This document shows positions 44,201 to 54,364 of a stretch of 64,000 nt of DNA, one piece after another. How positions within the stretch are numbered: position 1 is the stretch's first letter; the number at the start of each line of letters is the position of its first letter. The stretch covers positions 56,690,567 through 56,754,566 of the forward strand of contig CM018698.1 of assembly GCA_009363875.1 (NCBI GenBank), given 5' to 3'. Position numbers and translations under genes: made by a program. The notes beneath the pieces were generated by a model. That model was given only the letters and a program-made list of their open reading frames with translations. It did no database searches and was not told where the DNA came from. This DNA is from Mikania micrantha. Taxonomy: Eukaryota > Streptophyta > Magnoliopsida > Asterales > Asteraceae.

Positions 44201-47200
44201 GCAGAGCTAAGTGGATTCGTATTGCAAGCATGAATTCTGGAGCCACTAGGATGTCAGCTCGAGCGTATTTGGAGGTTTAAACCTGGATGAGGATTTGGTA
44301 ACAGTGGGAGCACGAGGCGTGTTTCAGGCACAGTTACTTAGTGACATTGGGTTTTGAGACCGGAATTCCGAATGGAAATTCTCTCCATGGGTGCTTGTAT
44401 TTTTGGGGAGTGTTCTTTCCTCTGGAGTCTCTAGAGCCGGTTATTCGAGTAAGTAGGTGCCGGTTGAGATTGAGGATGAGTCATTGGCTGTTTTTGCTAT
44501 GACTGAGTCTGTGATGACTGTATTGGAGCCATGGGTGCTTCAATGGGCCTTTCAGGTTACTGATGAGAAAGGCCGCTGCAGCTAGGTTGATTAAAGATAC
44601 ATGGTTTGAAGTTTGGTTTGTTCTTGGGTGCTGGACCTGAAGACTTCTGTTCCTGTATGTTTTGAAGAATGAAGATTACTGAAGTTACTGGATGATGGGG
44701 TTGCTATGTGCTTTGGATGGCGGGCTTGATTCTATCGCAAGGCCTCCGAGTGGGAGATTGTTAGGTTTACGAAGGCCTTTAGGGAGATTAGGGCAGCCGG
44801 CCCTAGTCTGGCCCTATGTCCAGCCCGTTAGTTGTTTAACCTAATTATAATCTCTATAAATACCCGTATCATGTAATTGTAATCTTTGGTCTGAACTTAA
44901 TGAAAAATACCTAGTTGCAGCCCGTGGACGTAGGTTCCCCACTGGAACCGAACCACGTAAAATTCTTGTGTCGTATCGTTTATTATTTTCTCGTCTGCGT
45001 GATTATCGTGTGTTAGTGTGTGTGTGATACCTGGTGCACATAATTAATCTTATTGTACAAGATGGGTTGAAAGCAAAAAGTCATGCGGTAGATTGTATTC
45101 GAGAAGCCGATATACACATTAGAGCATCACCTAAACGCCTTTCCGACTTTAAAGCGTGTTTTGTTGATTCAAAAATAAAAACAAAAGCATGTTTGATTCT
45201 GGATTGTAAAACAAGATGGAATAGCACATATGATATGCTAGAGAAGGCGATTTTTCTAGAGAAAGGTATTGAATTATATGCTCGTAGGCATAGTAATTTC
45301 CGAAGTGACTTAGCAAATGTTCCAGGTTATTCTGATTGGAAAAGGAGAACGATCTCATTGATTTTAAAACAATGGTCTCGAGTATGCAAGCTAAATATGA
45401 TAAATATTTTGAAGATGATCATAAAACAAATAAGTTGTTCGAGTTCGCTTCAATGTTGGATCCCCGATATAAGCTTGAGATACTACAGTTTGCTGGTGTT
45501 GATGTTGAAGATGTTAAGACCGAGATGCAGTTACTTTATAAGGAATATGAGTGTTTGTTTGCTACTCCTTCAAACAACGAAAAAAGTACGAAGACTGTAC
45601 CTCCTGAACAACCTCGATCAACTAAAAATTCATGGATGGATAAGTTAGAAAGATCTCGAAGTGGCGGTGCTATTCCATTCACTCAAATAACTGAGTTTGA
45701 AAAATACATTGCAGATGGTTTGGAAAAAATATCAAGTGAAAGCAATTTTGATATTCTTCTATGGTGGAAGGTCAACTCGGGTAGATATCCAATACTTTCA
45801 CAAATGGCAAAAGGTAGTTTTTATTCATAAATAATATTTTTTTTATTTGATTTTTGATTGTTGAAGAACTTGTTTGAAATTTTATAGATATTTTGGCTAT
45901 ACCTATTTCAACCGTGGCTTCTGAGTCTGCTTTTAGTATGAGTGGGCGGGTAGTGGAGCCACATAGAAGCTCCTTATCCCCAAGTATTGTTGAAGCTTTA
46001 ATATGTACTCAAGACTGGATTCATAAAGGAAGGAAACATATTAACGAGGAAGAAGATTTGGTTAAATACGACGAGTTTGCAAAAGGTATTTATGATTGTT
46101 TTATAAATCAAATTTCTTGAGTTTTTTTATTACTAACCATTGTTTTTTACTTTTTTTAGATGTTTTTGACAAGATCGGGTCACTCGGGAATGATGAAGTG
46201 TGAAGACATATGCTTGCTAGTGGAATAAATCATTATTTATTTTAAGTTTTTATTGCATTGGAGTATTAGACTTTGATTTTGGGGTTTGAATTTTAGACAT
46301 TCCATTGTGTGGTTGAATTTTAAACAAATGGTTAAGTTTGTGTCCATCGTTTTGTCACCATTTACAATTTTTTTTTGTTTACCAAACCAAGTAGGGTCTC
46401 ATGATGACCTTAACCCGCGTAAATGCGTAATCATGTTCCTTTAATGGACTAGAATTTTGAAGCAATTAGGTAACACGGGTCTTGAGATTTAAAACCGAGA
46501 ACCGACCCGTTCAGACCCGTTCAAAACCGGACCCGATACTTTTTTAAAATTTCGGTTCTCGGGTATTGATATTGTGCTTCGTCGGGTCGCGGGTCGGGTA
46601 GGGTCTTACCCGTTTGCACACCCCTAGATAAAAGATAGTTTTTGAATATATGTATTCTACTTGAAATTAAAAACAATACATTATACAAGCATGAAAAACT
46701 GATTTATCCGAGATCTACATATCAGAAGTGGAAATCGATTCAACAGCAAAAAAAAAACTCGTAACATGGTTGTTTGTAGGCCAAACCTACATCTATCCCT
46801 GAGGAAAGAAAGATTGCTTCAAGAGAAACCCCAACTCATGTACAAACAAATAAACACAAACACACATAATCAAGCAAAGTGGAATCGGTTCCAAAATGCA
46901 AATCCCAATACCACCTAATATAATCTTAAACAATACATTATTCATGAAATTTGTATCTATCCTTCCCCCCAGACCCTACTGAAAAGTGAGAATATACTGG
47001 GTAAGGTTGTTGTTGTACCTGGTAAAGAAGAGGGGCATACTGCAAGTTCTTAATATCATCACCCGAAAAGAAAATGGGAGTGGTATATGTTTCCGGAAGA
47101 TTGCTGATGTAAGGCCACCAAAAGGAACCTGTCTTCGCTCTTTCTTGAAGAAGTTTTAATCCCAATCTCATAGCCCATAGTTCCTCTGCCAAACGCTCCA

Positions 47201-48465
47201 CATGTCCAGTTTTATACCATTTATTCACAACTCAATATAGCCTAGTTTTTGAAAAATAGAGTTACTAAACTATAATATTAATCCAAACCAGTTTGGACAA
47301 AGTTAGTTTTAAACTAAAACTAAGACATACACTATATTAGTCATAAAGAAACAACCAAGAGATGTAGATATTGCTTAAAGATTACAATAACTTTAGATAC
47401 ATTTGATTGGTGCAAAACCAAAAATCAAAGAATGCACCCAAATATCTCCAGCTTTTGATCATAAATCTTACATTTTCAAGTGAAATTAATAAACATATAT
47501 TCATAATTCCATATACACCTACTTATGTTCCTCTATGACTCTATGATCCAAAAGTGCAAACACACATTAACATGTTATATAAACTATTTCAAGCAAATTT
47601 ACGGACGCAAATAAGGTTTGCGTAAACTAAATGGATAAATTTATGTTACCTAACAAGCTATCATCTCATCATCATCATACTCACTACTCAGTATTTCTTA
47701 TTTCTCAAAGCTAAGGTATGGTCTAACAAGAGTAAGATATTGGCTGCTTCGAATAAGAACCCCGACTGATGATGCCCGGTTAATCGTTTTCACAAAAAAT
47801 TAATTAAATATCGTTAAAACCAGTGCAATTTTATTTTTGACTCTCGAGGATCAATACATGTATACATTATATGCACACCAGCAAACAGGCCTTACCTAAC
47901 AAGCTATATGAAGCTTAATTCAAGTATCACACAATTTCCCATTATCAACATTTTTTGGATATGAAGCCTAATTAAAGCTCGAATTTAAGGAGCCAGCATA
48001 AAAATAATTCCCATAATTCTGTTGCAGAAGTTAGTTGAATCCGATATGAAACATAATCCTATGATAATATAGCATACCAGGAACATGACGAGCAAGATTT
48101 ATCAAATTGGAGTAAGATTCATCTCCATTATCAGATTCAGTCACCGGAAACCGCAACGGTATGTGTTCAGGTAGCGCAATTAGTTCAGAGCCTTTGGGGA
48201 TTTCTTCAGACGCGACCAATCCGAGCCCACACGGACCGGATTCTGCAATTCGCACAGATGGGTGCACGAATCCACCTTCTCTTCTGACCCATTTGATCAG
48301 GTCAGGTGGGTTTGGAACCAACCGTGGAGTTCCGGTAGCGGAGCAGGTAAAACGACGGTGGAAAGTTAAAACACCGGTGGTGGTTCGTGAGTTCATTGTC
48401 AGACAGTAGTCTCTGGTGGCGGTTAACACTATCTTGCTAGTTGTAGAGCTCATCAAAATCGGCAT
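38297..48465 (-). CDS. SET-domain protein lysine methyltransferase, Rubisco LSMT-like (five exons)
   Basis: Coding exons (minus strand): 48465-48078, 47185-47019, 40501-40202, 39617-39354 and 38668-38297; together 1491 nt, 496 residues. The exons join in frame and all acceptors are AG. Donors are GT except exon 3, which seems to use GC. The N-terminus (1-~45) is Ser/Thr/Arg-rich, like a plastid or mitochondrial transit peptide. The SET domain spans about 62-310, with GPCGLGL (77-83), the AdoMet-pocket DMCNHS (N262, H263) and the catalytic-type NYG (Y302). The C-terminal part resembles the Rubisco-LSMT substrate-binding domain. Members of this family methylate lysines of plastid proteins such as Rubisco large subunit or fructose-bisphosphate aldolase. 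From memory the closest Arabidopsis relative is At5g14260; the exact substrate is not predictable. Intron 2 carries a 6-kb hAT element. The reading frame looks intact. Confidence 0.88.
40928..46120 (+). pseudogene. BED zinc-finger hAT transposase gene, disrupted
   Basis: Exon 1 probably runs 40928-40992 (METPQSQNLNG...), with a GT-AG intron to 41374 joining in frame to METQNISSGDD. A BED-type zinc finger follows (CKYCKSELSG...LNKHVAAC, about 41517-41625). The frame is lost at an A-run near 41890, changes to RISFTTDTWTSNQR, and shifts again near 42030 before MTFTMDNATTND. After the nested retrotransposon it resumes at HIINLIVQDGLK. An internal segment is missing near 45340, between YSDWKR and the SSMQAKYDKYF stretch. 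A 74-bp intron (45814-45887) joins MAK to DILAIPISTVASESAFS, the hAT dimerisation domain, which ends at 46120. The protein would be the nuclear cut-and-paste transposase of the element. Related domesticated proteins exist in plants, but these breaks rule out function here. Confidence 0.9.
42195..45030 (+). mobile_element. Non-autonomous LTR retrotransposon (2.8 kb) nested in the hAT transposase
   Basis: Left LTR 42195-42493 (299 bp, TGTT...AACA) and right LTR 44759-45030 (272 bp). The left LTR has an extra tandem 23-bp copy of a GGCCCTA-containing unit; the right one lacks the final CCAACA. A tRNA-Met-type PBS (GGTATCAGAGC, about 42497-42507) follows the left LTR, and a PPT-like GAGTGGGAGA (44748-44757) precedes the right one. 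The 2.27-kb interior has no recognisable gag or pol. A TATA-like CTATAAATA is at about 42313-42321. This is a TRIM/LARD-type element that needs proteins from elsewhere. Confidence 0.88.
46770..47017. repeat. Two SINE pieces in head-to-head arrangement next to exon 2
   Basis: 46776-46850 (plus) has the 3' part (CCTACATCTATCCCTGAGG...AACCCCAACTCATG). 46950-47017 (minus) has the 5' part (ACAACAACAACCTTACCCAG...CAGTAGGGTCTGGGG). Both match the family seen at 37685-37835. The minus-strand piece begins within 2-3 nt of the exon 2 donor. Confidence 0.6.
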
Positions 48466-48900
48466 TTGGAGTTTTGGTGACTTGAAGCCAAAAAGAGGAT
48501 TTCCGTTCTTAGCATTAACCCTATGGTCACGTATTCTCGAATAGTCGAATCCAAAAGAACCTCACAATTTTGAGAAGGGAGTCATTCACCCCACTTTTTT
48601 AATTCAATACCCCACAAGTTTTTGTACATTGTCGTATAACTCTCTACGATATGTACAACACACCATGCAGCCTCATTTTCTTACGTATTATACGCCACGT
48701 ATCGCACATTACGTGACGTACGACATCTAACATCTACAACCTTAAATTCTCTTATGTGAGTGATTAAATTCTGTGTTGTACGACACGTAGTTATCTCTAC
48801 GTGACGTATACGTATTCCTGATTAAAATGAGTGGTGTTCATATCAACATTGAAGACTTATATGTGTAATATATGCCTATACGTCACGTATAGTTCAAAAA
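48466..48900 (-). promoter_or_regulatory. 5' flank of the SET gene with a cluster of ACGT-core motifs
   Basis: Between about 48690 and 48895 there are at least six ACGT cores, including TACGTGACGTA twice and TACGTCACGTA once. ACGT cores are bZIP/G-box-type binding sites. They lie roughly 230-430 bp upstream of the ATG. It could also be a decayed repeat built of such units. Confidence 0.35.
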
Positions 48901-51900
48901 AATTAAGAAATGTTTATAAAATTTAAATTACAAAAATTTGGTAATGTTAAAAATTTAGTTTTATAAAATTAAAACTTTTTATAACGTTTAATCATTTAAA
49001 CATTAACACATTTATTTATAACGTTTGTCGTTTTTATCATTAATTTCATTAATTTAATATTATTTTGCTTTAATAAATATACGTATGATACAAAACACAA
49101 TGTATATATATACAAATAAACAACCAATCAAAACAAAACACATAATATATACATAGTCGGTGTCTGTACAATACAAATAAATGAAATAAAAATACGGATC
49201 ATGTCAGGGTGGTGATGGCGAAAAGGCTGACATGGTGATGGCGGAAAGGGAGGAGGCTCAATGCCACCTGTACCGATCGATCTCGCAATCAATCAGCCAA
49301 CGCAGTATCTCGTTCTGTCGAGTAAGGAGATGATCATGCTCCCTGGATCGGACGGAAAGATCCTGCAGCAGCGCCTCGACACGTGCCGGAAGCCTAACTG
49401 TCCTGTACAGCCACTACGGTTGCTGCGGGACGTAGTGAGCGCCTCCGGCCGCCACTCCACCCTCCTCATCACCACCGACCCCTCACCCCCGCCACCCTCA
49501 CCCAAGAGCGTCCGGCGATCGAGTCTGATCAGTAATACATGGCCAACCTACTCCTTAATCGTGTCATGGTGCAGATGACCCAGAGCACGACCTATCAATG
49601 TGATGTAGGCCACGCCATATATGGCTCCGTGCTACTGCCGGTGGTAATAACTCACAAAATGGTGTGTTGAAGTCACACCATCAATCTGTACAAACGGAAT
49701 TATGTACATGTTCGTTTTGTATATGGCGTCGATAATCAGCACATGCGGTTAACATTCTAATATAATTGTGTGGTAGAATAATAATAAAATAAATAAATTA
49801 AATTTAAAAATAAAAAAAATTGGGAACGTGGCTTCCTAAATCAACAAATAATAATATTAATAATAATAAAATCAATATATATGTGTGTGACATGGAGGTT
49901 AGATCAACCAAAAAAAAATTAATTAACATAACATATCAAGTGGTATGGCGGTGGAAAACAAAAAAAAATGAAATAAACAAATAGGGGATGGGATCGATTA
50001 GATCAAAAAGAAAAAAACACAGAAAGAAGAAAAGATAGGTGATAGAAGAAGGCAGCAAGAAATTAGTCGTTTCAAGCTTCAATTGTGAGTATAGGTCGTG
50101 AACCACTCGAGGTAATCGCGTTTCTCATATCTGAATCACCATAGAATGGTTTAATTGGGGTTATGAACTAGGATTCTAAAAACATGAAATTGGGTTGAGT
50201 TTTGAGTAGTCATGTGATCCTGAACTTGTGTATAGTTGTTTTGGTATGTTTTAAACATCCCTTGTTCTATGGATCATTATTTTGCAAAGAACCCAAGTTA
50301 GGGTTCATAAGAGTGAGATGAGAAAAATGACTCATTTAGGGTGATTAAAAAAAATATATGATTTTGTTGTTGTCTAAATCTGAAAATATATAGAGAGAGG
50401 AAATTGAGATGTTGTAGTTGTCAAAAAAAAAAAAACTCATATGATGAGATTAATATGAGTTTAACCTAAATGGGTCAAATGGGTTAATTTGATCAAATTA
50501 GTATATAAAAGTTATAATACAATTATTCTAGAAAGATTGAAATTTGAAGGTTCGGTGAACGGTGATAAGTATGGAAAATTATACACAGTATAATAAATAT
50601 GTTAAACAAATTCAAACGGGTCGGATATGTATAGTATGTGAAATATATATATATATATACATACATATATGTGTGTGTGTATTCATGCAAATCTTTATAT
50701 AAACATTTCAAATAGAATGTTGAATGGATATAAACATATATTAACTCGTATAGAGTTTAACAGGAAAACGATATTTTAATCGAGAGGATAATCAAGCAGG
50801 ATCCTTTGTAGATAGAGGTAAGTTATCTATTTGATTGAACTAGTAGTTGTAGGATTGGGTGAGTCCACACTACAAGTATTTGTGCATTAAGCATATATAT
50901 GATTTGTTGTTTTGAGTGAATTTGATATAAATGGTTATTGTTAATGTGGTTATTGTAGTTGAATAATTTACAAGGTGTGTGAACATTGAACTAGTAATAA
51001 TGATTGAGTTGATTTACAAAAATGTAAACAACCATCATAATTTGGAGGTTATGATCTACAAGAGTGTAGACATTAAACTGTTTTGAAATTTTTGAGTAAT
51101 AAATGTTTTGTAAATTATGTAAACATACTTAAATCTTGTTTTTAACAAGTAGTGTGTTTGTAGATGTGTAAAACACGAAAGTTTTTGCTGGGACCTAAAT
51201 GCAGTTTCTTGTATAATGATTTTAATGTCCGGATGGGACATGAAGTGACGTGGGTGCCACATGCGGGAACGCTCGCTAGTATGTATGAGTTCGGATGACA
51301 GAAAAAACTTTCTCAACGACATTTGTTGCAGAATCTTGTCTGGTATAATATACATAGCCCTTAGAATGCAGTAGGTTTTCCATAAACAACATCAGAGTAG
51401 TACATACTTTCTTTTCATTTTTTATTTCCTGTTGGCGTTGTATATATCCCTGATGAGAGAAATATTATTAGGGTTTTATTTCTTGATATTTGACAGTATG
51501 TTACACGGATTCATATGTTGTTCTGTCAGCTGTCTCACCATCTTATGTTCATCCTGAGACAACCTTCTTACAAATGGATGTCCCTCTGTATGTTGAGCAA
51601 CATCATGGTTATGCTCGATATTTCGGACCTCTAAATGCAAAACAAGATGCTTTTCGTTGTAAATGCAAACAATTTAAATGGACAACTAATTTCTTGCTGC
51701 CGGAACGTCTATACATATAAGGGGTGTGAAAATATAGAATTAAATATGAGATTAACACAACTCTTTATAAATCTTCTTACATTTTCTTAGCAAATATATT
51801 TTGGTTAGGATTTGACCTAAGATAGAGAAGTGAAGGGCTACCTTTATTATGTCATAATATTACTCATTTCAATCCAAAATACAATAATTGTTTACCCGAT

Positions 51901-52386
51901 TTTATTTATTTATCTTGATCTAGTTCAAGATTGCCAGGTATAATTGAATTATAAAAGAAACTCAACTTGATGCATGACACTAATTGTAGAATATGACTGA
52001 TAGTGATTATATCATAGAACTAGGTTATTATGGCTTTACATTATTTTCTAAATTACTTTTGAGGACCCTTTTAACATGTAACTCCATTTTTTTTATTTAT
52101 TCGTAGCTCATCATAGGTTTTAACTTGCTAATTCAAGCATCACTTAATTGAGATTCTATGCAATGCCATGAGTTTGTAAAGATCGTATACATAACCTACA
52201 CAATTTTAGTACATGAAACCATATAATCATGGAACACTTCAATATAATTTACTTATAGTATAATGTTCAATGATTTTAAAATAGACAGGACAATAAACTA
52301 GTCTATCTTACTATTTCACTAATCGAATTGGTCCAACCAGATTCAAAACCAAAAGACTTAATAAATATTATACAAATTTGTATACA
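48901..52386. other. Intergenic stretch; GC-rich block at 49210-49640, otherwise no gene
   Basis: 49210-49640 is much richer in GC than its surroundings and carries a 105-residue ORF (49261-49578) without recognisable motifs. It may be a captured gene fragment or a transposon piece. 51490-51720 has a 76-residue ORF I cannot identify. An AT/GT microsatellite lies near 50645-50685. Nothing else is supported. Confidence 0.4.
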
Positions 52387-53227
52387 TCTATACTTCCTAA
52401 TAAAACAGTAACGATTAGCCATATGTCATTCTCTGGTTTAACTACATGACACATGACAACAATTAATTGGTTTAAAATCTATTAATGACACGTGTCATCT
52501 CATGGTTATTAAAAACCTTTTCTATTTTAAATATGTTTTATTACTATTAATAAATAAATGCATTTAACTTGTGAATCATTGCCTTTTTTAATCAACATTT
52601 TAATTTTGATTATTATTTTTTGTTTTTAGTGAACTTTTATTTTTCAAAACTCATTTCAAAATTAAAAAGTATATATATATTTTTCATATATAAGCTGCCT
52701 TATATATTAAATCCTATATTAAAGTTTTGATTAAATTATAATAACATTCGTAAACGGTAGCTTATTTCCTATTTACATAACATATTAAATGTAAAAAACT
52801 ATTAGTTTTATGTGTTTTTTTTATATATTTTTCTTATTATTTTTTAATCAAATTTATGACAATATAAGAACTTAATACCTTACTAATATATACATATACA
52901 TATATTGAGGGTGGCATAGCAGAAGCAATTGTTGGTTTGTTTTTGAAAGATTAAGTTTCAACTCATAGCCAGTTTTATGTTACATTATCCAGTGTGAAAA
53001 ACGAATATGAATTTAAGTTATTAATTCTTGATAAATACAGACAAGTTACAAACAAAACATTAAATGTTGTATTCAAGAAATTAGTGTTTAGATATTTGTA
53101 AATTATAATTTTATTTTGCTTTTTATAAATTGTTAAAACAATTTTCTTCGTTTGCATATTTTGATTTTCTGTTGTATTGTAATTTTATTTTTTACAAACC
53201 CGTGTAGTACACGAGTCAATATGCTAG
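52387..53227 (+). mobile_element. Non-autonomous Helitron (841 bp)
   Basis: Starts TCTATACTTCCTAATAAAAC at 52387 and ends CTAG at 53227, inserted between a host A (52386) and T (53228). A short hairpin, CGTGT-AGT-ACACG (about 53201-53213), lies about 11 nt before the CTAG end. 5'-TC, 3' hairpin, CTRR and A/T insertion are the Helitron signature. It encodes no RepHel protein. Confidence 0.85.
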
Positions 53228-53560
53228 TAATTTAATATAAAAGAATTGAAATCGGTTTCAATCCGTCCGATTCACCACCTTGACTGCCCCCATTAACCAT
53301 TTTAGCCAGTAGGTTTGTGACCGGTTAAATCTAGTCTCTTATACTACTCGAACCTTTTATCTTAAAAACATCCCTATGTATGCACTCATATACCATGATT
53401 ACTACAAGCCAAAATTAACAACTATGATTGTACAAAATTTAAGAAATAACATGAGAGAGAGATCATATATGAAATAATGAGAGATTACAACTTTTATATC
53501 ACAAATTGTTTCATGATTCATATTAAAAAAAAAAAAAAAAAACAAAAACAAAAAAACCTT
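53228..53560. other. 3' flank of the calmodulin-like gene
   Basis: AT-rich, with an A-run at about 53526-53540. It probably holds the 3'UTR of the minus-strand gene; no other feature is supported. Confidence 0.4.
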
Positions 53561-54148
53561 TCAAATCAACCCGTGGAATCTTGATCCACTCATCATCATC
53601 ACCTTGAACTCGTCAAAGCTAATCATACCGTCCCCATCTTGATCAACGCCGGCGATCATTTTCCGGCAATCTCCGACGGAGCACTCTTCCCCCAAACTAC
53701 CCAAAACCTTCTGCAACTCATCCACCGTAATCGACCCGTTCTTATCGACATCAAAAATCGAAAAAGCGTCTTTCAGATTCTCCAACAACTCGATAGAATC
53801 GATGCCTTTTGTGTTCAACTCGATGAACTCGTTTAAATCAATGAACCCGTCGCCGTCTGCGTCCACCTGCATGATCATGTTCTGCAACTCTTCATGCGTC
53901 GGTTCGTGACCCATATGACCCATGATCGAACCCAGCTCCGAAGATGAAATCTTCCCGTCGCCATTGGCGTCAAATTTCTTGAACACTTGCTTCAATTCCT
54001 GTTCAATTCGCGTGCGAGAATCAAAGGAATTGACTTTGGATATTTCTGGTGGCGTTGTGTCGGTATGATCATCATGGATACAGCTTCCGATTGTGTTATC
54101 TTTTGCGATCTTTTTTGTTTTCCGATTGAAGAGATTCTTTAAACCCAT
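53561..54148 (-). CDS. CML25: Calmodulin-like protein with four EF-hands
   Basis: An intronless 195-residue protein. Four complete EF-hand loops: D60-E71 (DANGDGKISSSE), D96-E107 (DADGDGFIDLNE), D133-E144 (DVDKNGSITVDE) and D169-E180 (DQDGDGMISFDE). All have Asp at loop position 1 and Glu at 12, so all four should bind calcium. The ~48-residue N-terminal extension begins MGLKNLFNRK; Gly2 and the basic cluster hint at possible N-myristoylation or membrane contact, but residue 6 is not the usual Ser/Thr. Together with the LNTKG and EECS...CRKMI motifs, the layout most resembles Arabidopsis CML25/CML26-type proteins from memory; the exact orthologue is uncertain. Such proteins relay calcium signals to target proteins. 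On the minus strand a TATA-like AATATAAATT lies about 175 bp upstream of the ATG. A ~334-bp tandem array begins at 54365, and a Helitron lies downstream. Confidence 0.92.
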   Translation of the reverse strand: MGLKNLFNRKTKKIAKDNTIGSCIHDDHTDTTPPEISKVNSFDSRTRIEQELKQVFKKFDANGDGKISSSELGSIMGHMGHEPTHEELQNMIMQVDADGDGFIDLNEFIELNTKGIDSIELLENLKDAFSIFDVDKNGSITVDELQKVLGSLGEECSVGDCRKMIAGVDQDGDGMISFDEFKVMMMSGSRFHGLI

Positions 54149-54320
54149 GACCGATGGATCAGAATGATCAGTTATTGGATGATCTGAGAGACAGAAATCA
54201 ATGGATGGATGGATTGATCGATCGATCGAAGTCTTTTTGTTAGTGTTGTTTGGAGAATTGGAGTCATGGTTGCTGTAATATTTCTAAGTAAACTCAAGAT
54301 ACGTATATTGTGCAGCATCT

Positions 54321-54330
54321 AATTTATATT
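54321..54330 (-). promoter_or_regulatory. Candidate TATA box of the calmodulin-like gene
   Basis: Minus strand AATATAAATT about 175 bp before the ATG. A second A/T-rich candidate (TATATAACTA) is at about 54346-54337. Position only; no transcript evidence. Confidence 0.35.
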
Positions 54331-54364
54331 CAAGTAGTTATATATTTTTTTATGTATTTTGAGA

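Larger units (their letters stand above)
40602..46634 (+). mobile_element. hAT element (6017 bp) with 8-bp TSD inside intron 2 of the SET gene
   Basis: The element at 40610-46626 is flanked by GATAAAAG (40602-40609 and 46627-46634). Termini are TAGGGGTGAGCAAAC and inverted TAGGGGTGTGCAAAC, with subterminal GGGTC/ACCCG arrays at both ends. It contains a broken BED-type hAT transposase gene on the plus strand and a nested LTR retrotransposon (42195-45030). It lies antisense to the host gene. Confidence 0.95.

Noticed and set aside
45034..45648. A separate 204-residue gene
   Set aside because: Its first half is the middle of the hAT transposase and its second half is an out-of-frame reading after an internal lesion.
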